Numbered from the stretch's first letter, positions 13,429 to 21,114 are shown. The stretch: DNA of 34,252 bases from Candidatus Tanganyikabacteria bacterium (GCA_016867235.1 VGJY01000027.1:1-34252), one strand, 5' to 3'. A program made the numbers and translations. Notes: generated from the sequence alone by a model not told the origin.

Positions 13429-15033
13429 TCATTCCAGCTCTTCGGGCCACTCCATGTCGTCCAGCGGCGCCGTCTGCACCGTCCCGGCAAGCTGGCCGGT
13501 GGGCGCGTGGCGGCCCTCGGACGGATCGGGCGGCTCGGCATGCGCGTGCGCCGCGAAGTCGGCCTTCGGCTCCTCGGCGGCTATCTCCTCGACCATCCGC
13601 GCGGCGAAATCGGCGCGCCGGTTGCCGTCCTCGATGGCATCCAGGGCGGTCATGGCCTCCTCTCGGGTCTGGCTCACGCGCAGCGACAGGAGGTGCGCGT
13701 CCTGCAGGTCGGCGTCCATGCTGTGCAACTCCGCCATGATGCGGCCCAGGGCATCGTCGAGGAGGGACACGGTATCGGCGGCCTCCCCGACCTGGTTGGC
13801 CGACCGCAACACCGATTCGACGGTCTGTTTCGACTCCTGCTGCACCAGCTTCAGGAGGGCCGTGATGTCCGACGTGGACTGCGTGATGGTCTGCGCGAGT
13901 TTCTGAACCTCGTCGGCGAGGAAGCGGAAGCCCTTGCCCTGCTCGCCGGCCCGCGCCGCCTCGATCTTGGCGTTCAGCGACAGGATGCGCGTGAAGTAGG
14001 CGATGTCGGCGATGTCCTTGAGCACGTCCTCGATCTGGCGCGACCGCTTCGCGAAGGCCTCCACCAGGTCGAGGGAGTCCTCGATGGACAGCCGCACGTA
14101 CTCCATCGACTCGAGCGCTTCTCGCAACCGCTGGCGGCTCTCGTCGATCAGGGCGTCCGTGGCCTCGCTCGTGCCCACGATCTGGCCCACGGAGTCGGAG
14201 ATGATGCCCACGTCGTTCAGCGAGCTCTCGACCTCCCCGCGCACCCGTCCCAGCAATCCGAGGTTGGCCTCGGCCGCTTCGCGGACCCGCCGGTAGCCGT
14301 GCGCGAGGCGATCGATACGCGCCATCTGCTCGGAAATCACGGCCTTCAAGTCGCCGATCACCCGGTTCTGTTCGGCCAGCCGATCCTGAGCCGTCTGCAG
14401 ATCGCGCTGCAAGCCGGCGGCCCGGGCTTCGAGGTCCGGATCGGCCCACAGCAGCTCGCGCAAGCGATCCAGCCGGCCATAGGCGGCTCGGCCCTGCAGA
14501 ATGTCTTCCTTCAGGGGCAGGATGGCGCAGGCCCCCGCGACCGCCGCCCAGAAGGCGACTCCGAGCGCGACCGGCCAGGTCGTGGCGTGCACGCCCGCCA
14601 GGGCCGCCGCGACCGCCGCGAGGCACCCGCCGGCTAAGCCCAGGGCCACCCGCAGCGGTAGCGCCGCGAGCCGTGCCGGCGTGCCCGGGGGCCAGTCCTG
14701 CCCGGGCTTCACTTCCCAGGCCACGCACGCGCACAGGACCAGCGCCGGGCCGAACCACGAGGCCGCGATCGCCGCGGGATGGGGGGCCAGGTTCCAGGTG
14801 AGGACGACCGAGGCCGCGCCGGACAGCCCGGCGATCGCCGGCCCCGTGACGACGGCCAGGTCCCTGAACTGCCGCGACGACGCGGCGAGCCAGGTCATGC
14901 CGCCGGCGACGGCCGCCACGACTCCCAGGACTGCAAGCTGCGGCCACGATCCGCCGGCAAGGACGGAGAGCGTGAGCGCCGCCAGCGCCGGGCCGCAGCT
15001 GGCCAGCAGGCGGCCTCCCGGCAAGGCGGCCAT
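13429..15033 (-). CDS. Membrane protein with methyl-accepting chemotaxis signalling domain
   Basis: The 534-residue protein begins with about 180 hydrophobic residues forming roughly five or six membrane helices without a clear extracellular sensor. A coiled coil and an MCP signalling domain follow. The hairpin tip is recognisable at about 345-380 (LSLNAKIEAARAGEQGKG, then ADEVQKLAQT), which is where CheA/CheW normally bind. The C-terminus (about 475-534) is acidic and Pro-rich, ending DDMEWPEELE, and carries no CheR-binding pentapeptide of the NWETF type. It is the last gene of a minus-strand run after cheY and the CheX-like gene (46 bases upstream). No cheA or cheW is in the window. A multi-helix membrane anchor suggests sensing of a membrane or intracellular state; this is inference. 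No clear SD marks the start. Confidence 0.82.
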   Translation of the reverse strand: MAALPGGRLLASCGPALAALTLSVLAGGSWPQLAVLGVVAAVAGGMTWLAASSRQFRDLAVVTGPAIAGLSGAASVVLTWNLAPHPAAIAASWFGPALVLCACVAWEVKPGQDWPPGTPARLAALPLRVALGLAGGCLAAVAAALAGVHATTWPVALGVAFWAAVAGACAILPLKEDILQGRAAYGRLDRLRELLWADPDLEARAAGLQRDLQTAQDRLAEQNRVIGDLKAVISEQMARIDRLAHGYRRVREAAEANLGLLGRVRGEVESSLNDVGIISDSVGQIVGTSEATDALIDESRQRLREALESMEYVRLSIEDSLDLVEAFAKRSRQIEDVLKDIADIAYFTRILSLNAKIEAARAGEQGKGFRFLADEVQKLAQTITQSTSDITALLKLVQQESKQTVESVLRSANQVGEAADTVSLLDDALGRIMAELHSMDADLQDAHLLSLRVSQTREEAMTALDAIEDGNRRADFAARMVEEIAAEEPKADFAAHAHAEPPDPSEGRHAPTGQLAGTVQTAPLDDMEWPEELE

Positions 15034-15079
15034 CAGGGTCGCGGCTGCAGCAGGTCCATCCCTTGCCCCAGCCGGTTTC

Positions 15080-15970
15080 CTACCCGCCCTTTTCGTGCTG
15101 GATGATCGCGAGGTCGAGGCGGCTCTCCACCGCGATGAGCGAGGTGATGACGGTATAGCCTTCGGGAAGCTCGGTGTTGAACGTGCGCTTGATGATCTTG
15201 GGCGGCTCGAGGTTGGTGACCAGGTCGCGCTGGCTGAGCTTCGCGCAGATGTTGCCGCACATGACGTTGAGGAACTCCTTGGCCGCGTCCTGCACGAGAT
15301 CGGTGGGCTCGTCGAAGGGCTCGTCGAGCATCTTGGTCGCGATCTTGAGTAGCAGCTTGGTGGGTAGGCCGAAGAGAACCGTGGCGTTGACGTCGCCGGA
15401 GATGACCTGACTGACGTGCCAGTCGTAGCCGAGCCACTGGCTGCGCTCCTGGTGGCAATCCTCGATGAGCACGTTCTCGTGGATGATGCGCTTGAAGAGC
15501 TTGAGCACCATGTCCAGGACGTCCACGACCAGCTCGGCGCCGCGCAGCTGGACCAGGGCCCCGCGGATCATCATCTGGCTCGCCTGCTGCTCGGCCTTGA
15601 ACATGGCCAGCTCGCGCTCCAGCTCCTCGGCCGACATGAAGCCCTTCTCGACCAGGGCCTCGCCCAGGAAGAGCCGCGACGTCTTCTGGATCTCGACTAG
15701 GTCGGCAAGCTGATCGGGCGTGAGGTAGCCGAGATCCACGGCGAGGTCGCCGAACAGGCGGTCGGTGGTCTTCTGCTGCTGGTTGACCTGCCGCACCTGC
15801 TCCTCGGACAGCACGCCGCGCTCGATGGCGAGGGTGCCCAGGCGGGCGTTAGTCGTGTTTTGGTACTCGACGGCATCGAGGAGCTGCTCGTTGGAGATGC
15901 GGCCCTTCTCGAGCAGGTACTGGCCGAAGAACTTGACGGTCGTCGCGATCACGCTAGACGCGCCCTTCAT
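15080..15970 (-). CDS. MshEN-like repeat protein with C-terminal CheX-like phosphatase domain
   Basis: The 296-residue protein has four tandem N-terminal repeats with a 29-residue period: GQYLLEKGRISNEQLLDAV (from 16), LGTLAIERGVLSEEQ (from 44), FGDLAVDLGYLTPDQ (from 73) and LGEALVEKGFMSAEE (from 102). The pattern LGxxLxxxGxLsxeQL matches the MshEN/type II secretion ATPase N-terminal family, some members of which bind c-di-GMP. Residues about 150-296 resemble CheX/CheC phosphatases, with the signature EFLNVMCGN near 212-220 holding the catalytic Glu and Asn. CheX removes phosphate from CheY, and cheY is directly upstream, overlapping by 17 bases. A GTG at 15952 is an alternative start that would avoid the overlap. 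The combined architecture is unusual. Confidence 0.75.
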   Translation of the reverse strand: MKGASSVIATTVKFFGQYLLEKGRISNEQLLDAVEYQNTTNARLGTLAIERGVLSEEQVRQVNQQQKTTDRLFGDLAVDLGYLTPDQLADLVEIQKTSRLFLGEALVEKGFMSAEELERELAMFKAEQQASQMMIRGALVQLRGAELVVDVLDMVLKLFKRIIHENVLIEDCHQERSQWLGYDWHVSQVISGDVNATVLFGLPTKLLLKIATKMLDEPFDEPTDLVQDAAKEFLNVMCGNICAKLSQRDLVTNLEPPKIIKRTFNTELPEGYTVITSLIAVESRLDLAIIQHEKGG

Positions 15971-16334
15971 ACGCCTTCTTGAGCGCCTGCAGCAGCGTGT
16001 CGCGCTCGAACGGCTTCATGATGAAGTTCTTGGCACCCTTCTTGATGGATTCCAGGACCTTGTCCTTGCTGCCCAGCGACGAGACCATGATGACCTTGGC
16101 CTCGGGATCGAAGTCGATGATATTCGAAAGAGCCGTCACGCCATCGACCTCGGGCATCACGATGTCCATCACGACCAGGTCGGGGCGATGCTCCTTGTAC
16201 TTCTCGAGCGCTTCGCCGCCGTCCGCCGCCTCGGCGACCGTGTAGAACTCGGTATCGGTCAGGGACTTCTTGAACATCGTCCGCAACGTCAAGGAGTCGT
16301 CGACGATCATCACCCGGATCTTACTGTCAGACAT
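15954..16334 (-). CDS. CheY-like single-domain response regulator
   Basis: A 126-residue receiver domain without an output domain. Acidic residues Asp12-Asp13, phosphoacceptor Asp57 (in VVMDIVMP), the conserved Ser pair near 85 (VSSLGS) and Lys109 (MKPFE) are all present. It should act by protein-protein contact, as CheY does at a motor or other effector. The next gene encodes a CheX-like domain, its likely phosphatase, and the third gene an MCP-like protein, so the three form one signalling operon. No strong SD is visible before the ATG. Confidence 0.92.
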   Translation of the reverse strand: MSDSKIRVMIVDDSLTLRTMFKKSLTDTEFYTVAEAADGGEALEKYKEHRPDLVVMDIVMPEVDGVTALSNIIDFDPEAKVIMVSSLGSKDKVLESIKKGAKNFIMKPFERDTLLQALKKAYEGRV

Positions 16335-16428
16335 GGGTATTGCTGGGTACCTCGAAGCGGGTTCTGGTGCGGAATATCAGAGGCGACGCCAGGTTAGCAC
16401 ATCCGGGCCGTCTTGTCCCTCTGACACT

Positions 16429-16457
16429 AAAGCCTCCCTGCCCTGCAGGGAGGCTTT
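16429..16457. terminator. Strong symmetric hairpin terminator
   Basis: A perfect 13-bp stem (16429-16441 with 16445-16457) encloses a 3-base loop. It begins with AAA and ends with TTT, so a U-rich 3' side exists in both directions, although the U-tract is short. It lies 14 bases past the stop of the small minus-strand ORF and upstream of cheY, so it should insulate the two. Confidence 0.65.
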
Positions 16458-16470
16458 ATAAACGCGGAAA

Positions 16471-16602
16471 CTAGCGCGCAAACCAGCCGGTCAGCTTGCC
16501 TGGAATGATGATCTGGAGCGCGGTCGGGTTGAAGAGGTAGCCGTTCCCCTTGCTGTCGGTGATAGCGGGGCGCACGGTCGGGTAGACCTGCTTCATCCAC
16601 AT
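16471..16602 (-). CDS. Small hypothetical protein, 43 aa
   Basis: I do not recognise this protein. ATG 16602 follows AAGGAGG with a 10-base spacer, one of the best SD sequences in the window. A strong hairpin follows the stop, so it looks like a complete small unit. The product starts MWMKQVYPTVRP and ends IIIPGKLTGWFAR, with a hydrophobic middle but no clear membrane helix. An in-frame ATG at 16710 would give 79 residues; the extra N-terminus is Gly/Lys-rich and lacks an SD, though it begins near the transcript start predicted from the AT-rich promoter at 16720-16747. Codon use is less GC-biased than in neighbours. Confidence 0.5.
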   Translation of the reverse strand: MWMKQVYPTVRPAITDSKGNGYLFNPTALQIIIPGKLTGWFAR

Positions 16603-16710
16603 TGGGCTGGACCCTCCTTCGGTCCCTGCATCGGCTCCTGGCGTGGCCGGTACCTTTTCCAGAATACGTACAGACCCTTTTCTCCCTGTTTGCCGTGCAT
16701 AACCCTTCAT

Positions 16711-17022
16711 TCAAATGTTAGATAAAATCACATTTAATGTAACGTAACACGGAAATCCTACATTATGTTACCACAGATTAAGGCCAGGATAAGGCCGGTG
16801 AAGGCGGACGCGCAGCAAGCGCTAAGACTCCCGGTAGCATTGCAGGAGCTTAATACCGTCCAAACGGCGATTGCAGCGGCGCTTGATGAGGGAGATTTCG
16901 GTTCGTTAAGTGGGTGTGGAGCCTGGGTGCAGGCCGGTTGCCGAACGGTTAAACCGAGGACGACGCCGAGCGTTCAACGGTTCCCGTACGTGGTATGATC
17001 GGCCTTGGAGGTAATAGCCGGA
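16711..17022. other. AT-rich promoter island and intergenic sequence
   Basis: Bases 16711-16770 are markedly AT-rich against the GC-rich background. On the minus strand TTACGT (16747-16742) and TTATCT (16725-16720), 16 bp apart, could form a promoter for the small ORF. On the plus strand TATGAT (16994-16999) is a good -10 for the IscA-type gene, starting transcription near 17006, just before its GGAGG. The 77-codon open frame at 16765-16998 in between has no SD, runs through that promoter and uses unusual codons, so I do not call it a gene. Confidence 0.45.
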
Positions 17023-17427
17023 ATGATTGCGACCGTGATCTCTTTGACCGAGGCGGCGAGCGCCAAGGTGCGCGAGTTCCTGGCGGCCCAGAATCGGGAC
17101 GACCTGGCGCTTCGTGTCTACGTGAAGCCGGGCGGCTGCTCGGGGTTCAGCTACGGGATGGGCCTGGATGAGGCCCGCGAGACCGACACACTCTTCGATG
17201 TGGACGGCATCCGCGTCGTGGTGGACCCCCAGAGCTTCAGGTTCGTCGAGGGCGTCACCATAGACTACAAGGACGCGATGCTGGGTGGCGGTTTCGCCAT
17301 TACCAATCCCAACGCCGCCTCGAGCTGCGGCTGCGGATCGAGCTTCCGGCCGAAGGAAGAGGGCGCCGAGGACGAAGCGCCGGTACCCGCCCAGGGCGGC
17401 GGCTGCGGCTCGGGCGGCTGCTGCTGA
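17023..17427 (+). CDS. IscA/ErpA/SufA-type iron-sulfur assembly protein with Cys-rich tail
   Basis: A-type carrier proteins accept and deliver Fe-S clusters. The 134-residue product has the family core (VISLTEAASAKVREFL to FAITNPNA). The three conserved cysteines are present: one in PGGCSGFSYGM (about 39) and two in SSCGCGSSF (near 105-107). Beyond the normal end, about 27 residues are added: an acidic linker (KEEGAEDEAP) and a tail GGGCGSGGCC with three more Cys. ATG 17023 is chosen over the TTG at 17005 because GGAGG (17007-17011) lies between them. No other Fe-S assembly genes are adjacent. The role of the tail in metal or cluster binding is inference. Confidence 0.9.
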   Translation: MIATVISLTEAASAKVREFLAAQNRDDLALRVYVKPGGCSGFSYGMGLDEARETDTLFDVDGIRVVVDPQSFRFVEGVTIDYKDAMLGGGFAITNPNAASSCGCGSSFRPKEEGAEDEAPVPAQGGGCGSGGCC

Positions 17428-17464
17428 CCTACGGCCACGCCGCGCTAGCCACCTGAAGCTCTCC

Positions 17465-17490
17465 GGGCGCACGCCGCGACGCGTGCGCCC
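17465..17490 (+). terminator. GC hairpin after the IscA-type gene
   Basis: A perfect 10-bp stem (17465-17474 with 17481-17490) with a 6-base loop lies 37 bases after the stop. No T-run follows, so termination is only possible, not certain. Confidence 0.4.
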
Positions 17491-17555
17491 ACTGGCATTC
17501 CAGGCGCCGGCCTACGCCGCGGGATTCATGGCGCCGCTCACACGACTCCGCCCCG

Positions 17556-17622
17556 CGTCATTCCGGTGGAAGCCGGAATCTAGCCAGACCTCGGCTAGAC
17601 CCCGGCTTTCGCCGAGGTGACG
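17556..17622. repeat. Imperfect inverted-repeat element (REP/MITE-like)
   Basis: Two 28-base arms (17556-17583 and 17595-17622) match at 21 of 28 positions as an inverted repeat, starting CGTCA and ending TGACG. The left arm itself folds (ATTCCGG with CCGGAAT), and so does the right-hand part (CCTCGGC with GCCGAGG). Such GTCATTCCGG-type elements are widely dispersed in GC-rich genomes; only one copy is seen here. Confidence 0.55.
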
Positions 17623-17653
17623 AAGACAGCGCAAGGTCATCTGGGCGGCGCTA

Positions 17654-17947
17654 TCAGGCCGACTGCGCGACCAACCGGAGCAGGGGATTGGCTGCCCGCT
17701 CCAGGCGGCTCTTGAGCTCGCCGCCGGTCAGAAACGAGCCGGAAGCCGGATCGAGGGCCACGACATTGTCCCGCAGCAGCTTGAGGACCTCGCCGGACAG
17801 ATCGGCGGCCGCAAGGAGCCGGATCTCCTCGGCCCGGCTGGCCGGCAGCAGGAGCAGCGTGCCGTCTCCGAGCGTCGTGACCACGCGAAATTCGTGTCGC
17901 CTGCCCTCGTCGTCGGCGACGATGCAGCGGCGCTTGAGTTTCAACAT
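17654..17947 (-). CDS. Hypothetical protein, 97 aa
   Basis: Not recognised. The protein starts with a basic strand (MLKLKRRCIVADDEGRRHEF), has a beta-like middle (RVVTTLGDGTLLLLP) and a helical, Leu-rich C-terminal half (EEIRLLAAADLSGEVLKLLRDN). It appears soluble, with no signal peptide. The ATG follows a G-rich SD (GGGAGGTGGGAGG). It is downstream of the 104-aa gene by 37 bases on the same strand, so the two probably form an operon. Confidence 0.6.
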   Translation of the reverse strand: MLKLKRRCIVADDEGRRHEFRVVTTLGDGTLLLLPASRAEEIRLLAAADLSGEVLKLLRDNVVALDPASGSFLTGGELKSRLERAANPLLRLVAQSA

Positions 17948-17984
17948 CCTCCCACCTCCCGCAGCGGGTGTCCGCTGCCCAGCG

Positions 17985-18299
17985 TCACATCTTTCCGGCC
18001 GGGCTGGCGGTGGCGGCCGTCACCCGGAGATCGCCCGCGCCTTCCATCTGGCGCCGGGCAGACATGGCTTCCAGGACGTCGTCGAACGCGGCGGCGCCAG
18101 CGCGGACCAGGCAGTGCTCGAACAGCAGGCCCGTCTCGCGCCGCAACTTCGCGGCCGCTTCCAGGCCTTCGCGCGCGACCTGGCCGCCGCGGATCAGGAT
18201 GCCGGCCAATCGCACGTCGCGTTCGAGTTCCGCGAGTTCGGCCGGAGTCGCGTCATCGCTGACGAATCCCATCAGGATCAGTCGTTCGGTTCCTTCCAT
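17985..18299 (-). CDS. Hypothetical protein, 104 aa
   Basis: Not recognised. A soluble, mostly helical protein with a short strand at the N-terminus (ERLILMGFVSDDATP), an Arg/Glu-rich middle (ELERDVRLAGILIRGG, KLRRETGLLFEHCLV) and a flexible Ala/Gly-rich end. GAGGTG lies upstream of ATG 18299 as SD. It is the first gene of a two-gene minus-strand pair and diverges from pdxA across 137 bases. Confidence 0.55.
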   Translation of the reverse strand: MEGTERLILMGFVSDDATPAELAELERDVRLAGILIRGGQVAREGLEAAAKLRRETGLLFEHCLVRAGAAAFDDVLEAMSARRQMEGAGDLRVTAATASPAGKM

Positions 18300-18436
18300 G
18301 ATGCACCTCGCATGCTGTGTTATGTTGACGCCATTGCGCGACTCACCCGGATGATGTCACGCCCGTCCCCCGGGGACCGTGGCGATCGTCACCCGGCCGG
18401 CAGGTTTCCTGCTTGTTCGATATAGCCGACATCTGT

Positions 18437-19411
18437 ATGCTTTCTGGTCCATTGGACATCGCCTTGACTTACGGAGATCCGGCGGGCATCGGTCCGGAGA
18501 TCGTCGCGCGGCTGCTCGCTGATCCGCCGCCAGGCACCCGGCCGATCGTCTACGGCGATCGCGGCATCCTGGCGGCCGGTGCTGCCATCGCCCGCGTTGC
18601 CGTCCCTCATGACGCATGCGCGTTCAGGGAAGTTCCTTGGCACGGGGATCCCCCGCCGCCCGGAATCGCCTCGGACCGGTGCGGCGAGCACGCGGTCGCG
18701 GTCCTGGAGGCCGTGGCGCGGGATCTCCGGAGCGGGCGCATGGGCGGCGTGGTCACCGGCCCGGTGAACAAGGCCGTCGTGCGCCGCGTACGGCCGGACT
18801 TCCTGGGCCACACAGAGTTCTTCGCGGCGGTGGGCGGCGTCACGCGCTTCGGGATGCTCCTGGTGGTCGAACCCCTCCGCGCCATCCACGTCACCACCCA
18901 CATCGCCCTGCGCGATGTCCCGGCGCGCCTCACGCCGGCGCGCATCGTCGAGACCATCTCCCTGGCGGCGGAGGCCCTGGATCTCCTGGACGAGCCGACC
19001 AGGGCCATCGGCGTCTGCGGTCTCAACCCTCATGCGGGCGAAGGCGGCGCCTTCGGGGACGAGGAGCGGACGTTGATCGCGCCGGCCATCGCGGAAGCCA
19101 GCGCGCGCGGCTTCGCCGTGGAGGGCCCCCTGCCGCCCGACGCGGCGTTCCCGCGGGCGGCGCGCGGCGATTTCGGCGCGATTGTCTGCATGTATCACGA
19201 CCAGGGCCACATCGCGCTGAAACTCCTCGGGATGAACCGGGGCGTCAACGTCACCGTGGGCCTTCCCTTCATCCGCACGTCGGTCGATCACGGTACCGCG
19301 TTCGACATCGCCGGTCGCGGGTGCGCCGACGCCGGGAGCCTGCGAGCGGCCTGGATCCTGGCCTGCACGCTTCACAAGTCTTATCGGCGGAAAGGCACGC
19401 TAGGCCCGTAA
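18437..19411 (+). CDS. pdxA: 4-hydroxythreonine-4-phosphate dehydrogenase PdxA
   Basis: PdxA oxidises 4-phosphohydroxy-L-threonine with NAD(P) in the DXP-dependent route to pyridoxal phosphate. The 324-residue protein has the family motifs in order: TYGDPAGIGPEI, GPVNKAVV, GHTEFFA, NPHAGEGGAFGDEE, MYHDQGHIALKL and VDHGTAFDIAG. The His residues of GHTE, HDQGH and DHGTA form the metal site. ATG 18437 places nine residues before TYGDP, like the well-known enzymes. An in-frame TTG at 18413 is possible. There is no SD; TATAGC (18421-18426) would give a four-base leader, while TTGTTC-N17-TATGCT (18413-18441) is a competing promoter that would need a later TTG start. No other pyridoxine genes are adjacent. 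Confidence 0.92.
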   Translation: MLSGPLDIALTYGDPAGIGPEIVARLLADPPPGTRPIVYGDRGILAAGAAIARVAVPHDACAFREVPWHGDPPPPGIASDRCGEHAVAVLEAVARDLRSGRMGGVVTGPVNKAVVRRVRPDFLGHTEFFAAVGGVTRFGMLLVVEPLRAIHVTTHIALRDVPARLTPARIVETISLAAEALDLLDEPTRAIGVCGLNPHAGEGGAFGDEERTLIAPAIAEASARGFAVEGPLPPDAAFPRAARGDFGAIVCMYHDQGHIALKLLGMNRGVNVTVGLPFIRTSVDHGTAFDIAGRGCADAGSLRAAWILACTLHKSYRRKGTLGP

Positions 19412-19463
19412 CATAACGCTAGGACAGGGGTAAGAACGGCACAGCAATAAGGAGACCGAGATC

Positions 19464-20894
19464 TTGCCCACGTCGAAACAGCGTAACAAAGCCATCAAAC
19501 TCCTGGCAGCCCTCTCGCTCGCGGGTTGCGCCAAGGCTCCGGTCGGTGCGATTGCGCCGCAGACCGCTCCTGTCCCCGATCTCGGCGCCGCGTCCGCGCC
19601 GCGCGTCCGTGGCAGCGTGCTGGTGCGCCTCCGGGACGGCGCCGGCCCGCAGCGTACCCTCAAGACCCTCGGGGTGCTCCGCGCCACGGGGATGCCCAGG
19701 GTCTCGGTCGCGAGGACCCTGCCGGGCGAGTCCGAGGAGACGGCGGCGGCGCGCCTGATGAAGGATCCGGCGGTGGCGTACGCCGAACCGAACTACATCT
19801 ACCGCGCGATCGGCACATCCGGCCGCACGGCCGCGGATCGCGTGGCCGAGGCCGCCGGCCGCTCCGCCCAGTCGATCCGGCCTGGCGTGCGCCCGCGCTA
19901 CATGCCCAACGATCCCCGCCTCGCGGAACTCTGGGGTTTCCAGCGCATTCACGCGACCGAAGCGTGGGATCGCACGGGCGGGGACTCGGCGGTGAAGGTC
20001 GCCGTGATCGACACCGGCGTAGACTACCGCCACGAGGACCTCAGCGACGGCCGGGTGATCAAGGGCGGCAATTTCGCCGATCGCACCGACGATCCGATGG
20101 ACGACATGGGGCACGGGTCGCACGTGGCCGGCACGGTGGGCGCCACCGCGGACAATGCCAGGGGCGTCGCGGGCGTCGCATACAAGTCGACCATCCTCGC
20201 CGTCAAGGTCCTCGGCAAGGATGGCTCGGGAACCGTGGAAGGAATCGCCGAGGGCATCACGAAGTCGGTCGAGATGGGTGCCCGCGTGATAAACATGTCG
20301 CTCGGCGGGCCGCAGTCGAGCCAGACCCTCGAGGAAGCGGTCGGCGCCGCCCGCAAGGCCGGCGTCATCGTGGTCGCCGCGGCCGGCAACGACGGCAACC
20401 AAGACAACACGTATCCGGCGGCCTATCCCGGCGTGCTGGCGGTAGGCGCCACGGATCAGCAGGATAGCCGCGCCCGCTTCTCGAACTACGGGCCCTTCGT
20501 CAAGATCGCCGCTCCCGGCGTGGACATCCTGTCCTCGGCGGAAGGCACCTACAAGGTGCACTCGGGCACGAGCATGGCCTCGCCCCACGTGGCGGGCGCG
20601 ATCGCGGTCCTGGTCGCACGCAAGCCGGACCTGACGCAAGAGCAGGCGACCAAGCTACTGCAGGATAGCGGCGAACCGACGACGGGCTTCGCCACGCCCG
20701 GCATCCGGCGCATCAACCTGGCCCGGGCCCTCGACCTCCTGGACGGGAAGACCCTGGAGCCCTTGCCCGAACCGCCGCCGCAGGCGCCGACTCCCGATCC
20801 GGGTTATCCCGGCTGGCCCGATCCCGGCCAGATCTTCCCCTGGCCCATGCACGACGCGGCTTACGAGCCCTACAGTTCTACCGGCACGCGCTAG
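19464..20894 (+). CDS. Subtilisin-like serine protease (S8), predicted lipoprotein
   Basis: A 476-residue secreted peptidase. The N-terminus has Lys/Arg residues, a hydrophobic core and the lipobox LAGC with Cys22, so lipid attachment is expected. An I9-type propeptide spans about 48-115 (SVLVRLRDG to AYAEPNYIYR). The catalytic domain follows with Asp183 (VIDTGVDY), His217 (GHGSHVAG), the oxyanion Asn in AAGNDGN, and Ser370 (SGTSMASPHVAG). A Pro-rich tail (about 430-460) ends the protein. The start is TTG 19464, supported by AAGGAG nine bases upstream; no ATG fits. A good intrinsic terminator follows. Substrates are unknown. Confidence 0.93.
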   Translation: MPTSKQRNKAIKLLAALSLAGCAKAPVGAIAPQTAPVPDLGAASAPRVRGSVLVRLRDGAGPQRTLKTLGVLRATGMPRVSVARTLPGESEETAAARLMKDPAVAYAEPNYIYRAIGTSGRTAADRVAEAAGRSAQSIRPGVRPRYMPNDPRLAELWGFQRIHATEAWDRTGGDSAVKVAVIDTGVDYRHEDLSDGRVIKGGNFADRTDDPMDDMGHGSHVAGTVGATADNARGVAGVAYKSTILAVKVLGKDGSGTVEGIAEGITKSVEMGARVINMSLGGPQSSQTLEEAVGAARKAGVIVVAAAGNDGNQDNTYPAAYPGVLAVGATDQQDSRARFSNYGPFVKIAAPGVDILSSAEGTYKVHSGTSMASPHVAGAIAVLVARKPDLTQEQATKLLQDSGEPTTGFATPGIRRINLARALDLLDGKTLEPLPEPPPQAPTPDPGYPGWPDPGQIFPWPMHDAAYEPYSSTGTR

Positions 20895-20956
20895 GCGGCG
20901 CGAACCCCGACAGGCCGGAGTCCCCCTCCCCCTCCCCCCTCCGGCCGTTCCCCCAG

Positions 20957-20989
20957 GCCCACGGCATCCCCCTGCCGTGGGCTCTTTCT
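20957..20989 (+). terminator. Rho-independent terminator of the protease gene
   Basis: A perfect 10-bp stem (20957-20966 with 20973-20982) with a 6-base loop is followed by TCTTTCT. It lies about 60 bases after the protease stop. Confidence 0.75.
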
Positions 20990-20992
20990 CAG

Positions 20993-21114
20993 GGCCCCGG
21001 CAGGACGGCCACTCGCTTCGTTGCGCTGCGGGACGCCGGTGCCTTGTGTACCTCCGGTACACGGCGGCACCCGCGACCCTTGCGCGCCTCGCGATTGGCC
21101 GCCCTGCCGGGGCC
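20993..21114. repeat. 122-bp palindromic element
   Basis: The outer 24-base arms (20993-21016 and 21091-21114) match at 22 of 24 positions. The exact centre holds GTGTACC-TCC-GGTACAC (21046-21062). The part between is only loosely complementary. The element is symmetric about 21054 and would form one long fold-back in RNA or a cruciform in DNA. A T-rich stretch (about 21125-21141) follows on the plus strand. It sits between convergent transcription units and resembles a non-autonomous mobile element or a bidirectional terminator. Confidence 0.7.

Noticed and set aside
13043-14947. 634-codon minus-strand frame overlapping the chemoreceptor-type gene
   Set aside because: The other minus-strand frame contains the MCP hairpin motif; this one is low-complexity.
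16765-16998. 77-codon plus-strand frame before the IscA-type gene
   Set aside because: No SD, runs into the predicted -10 of the next gene, and the second half looks random; the first 50 residues look protein-like, so it could be a decayed fragment.
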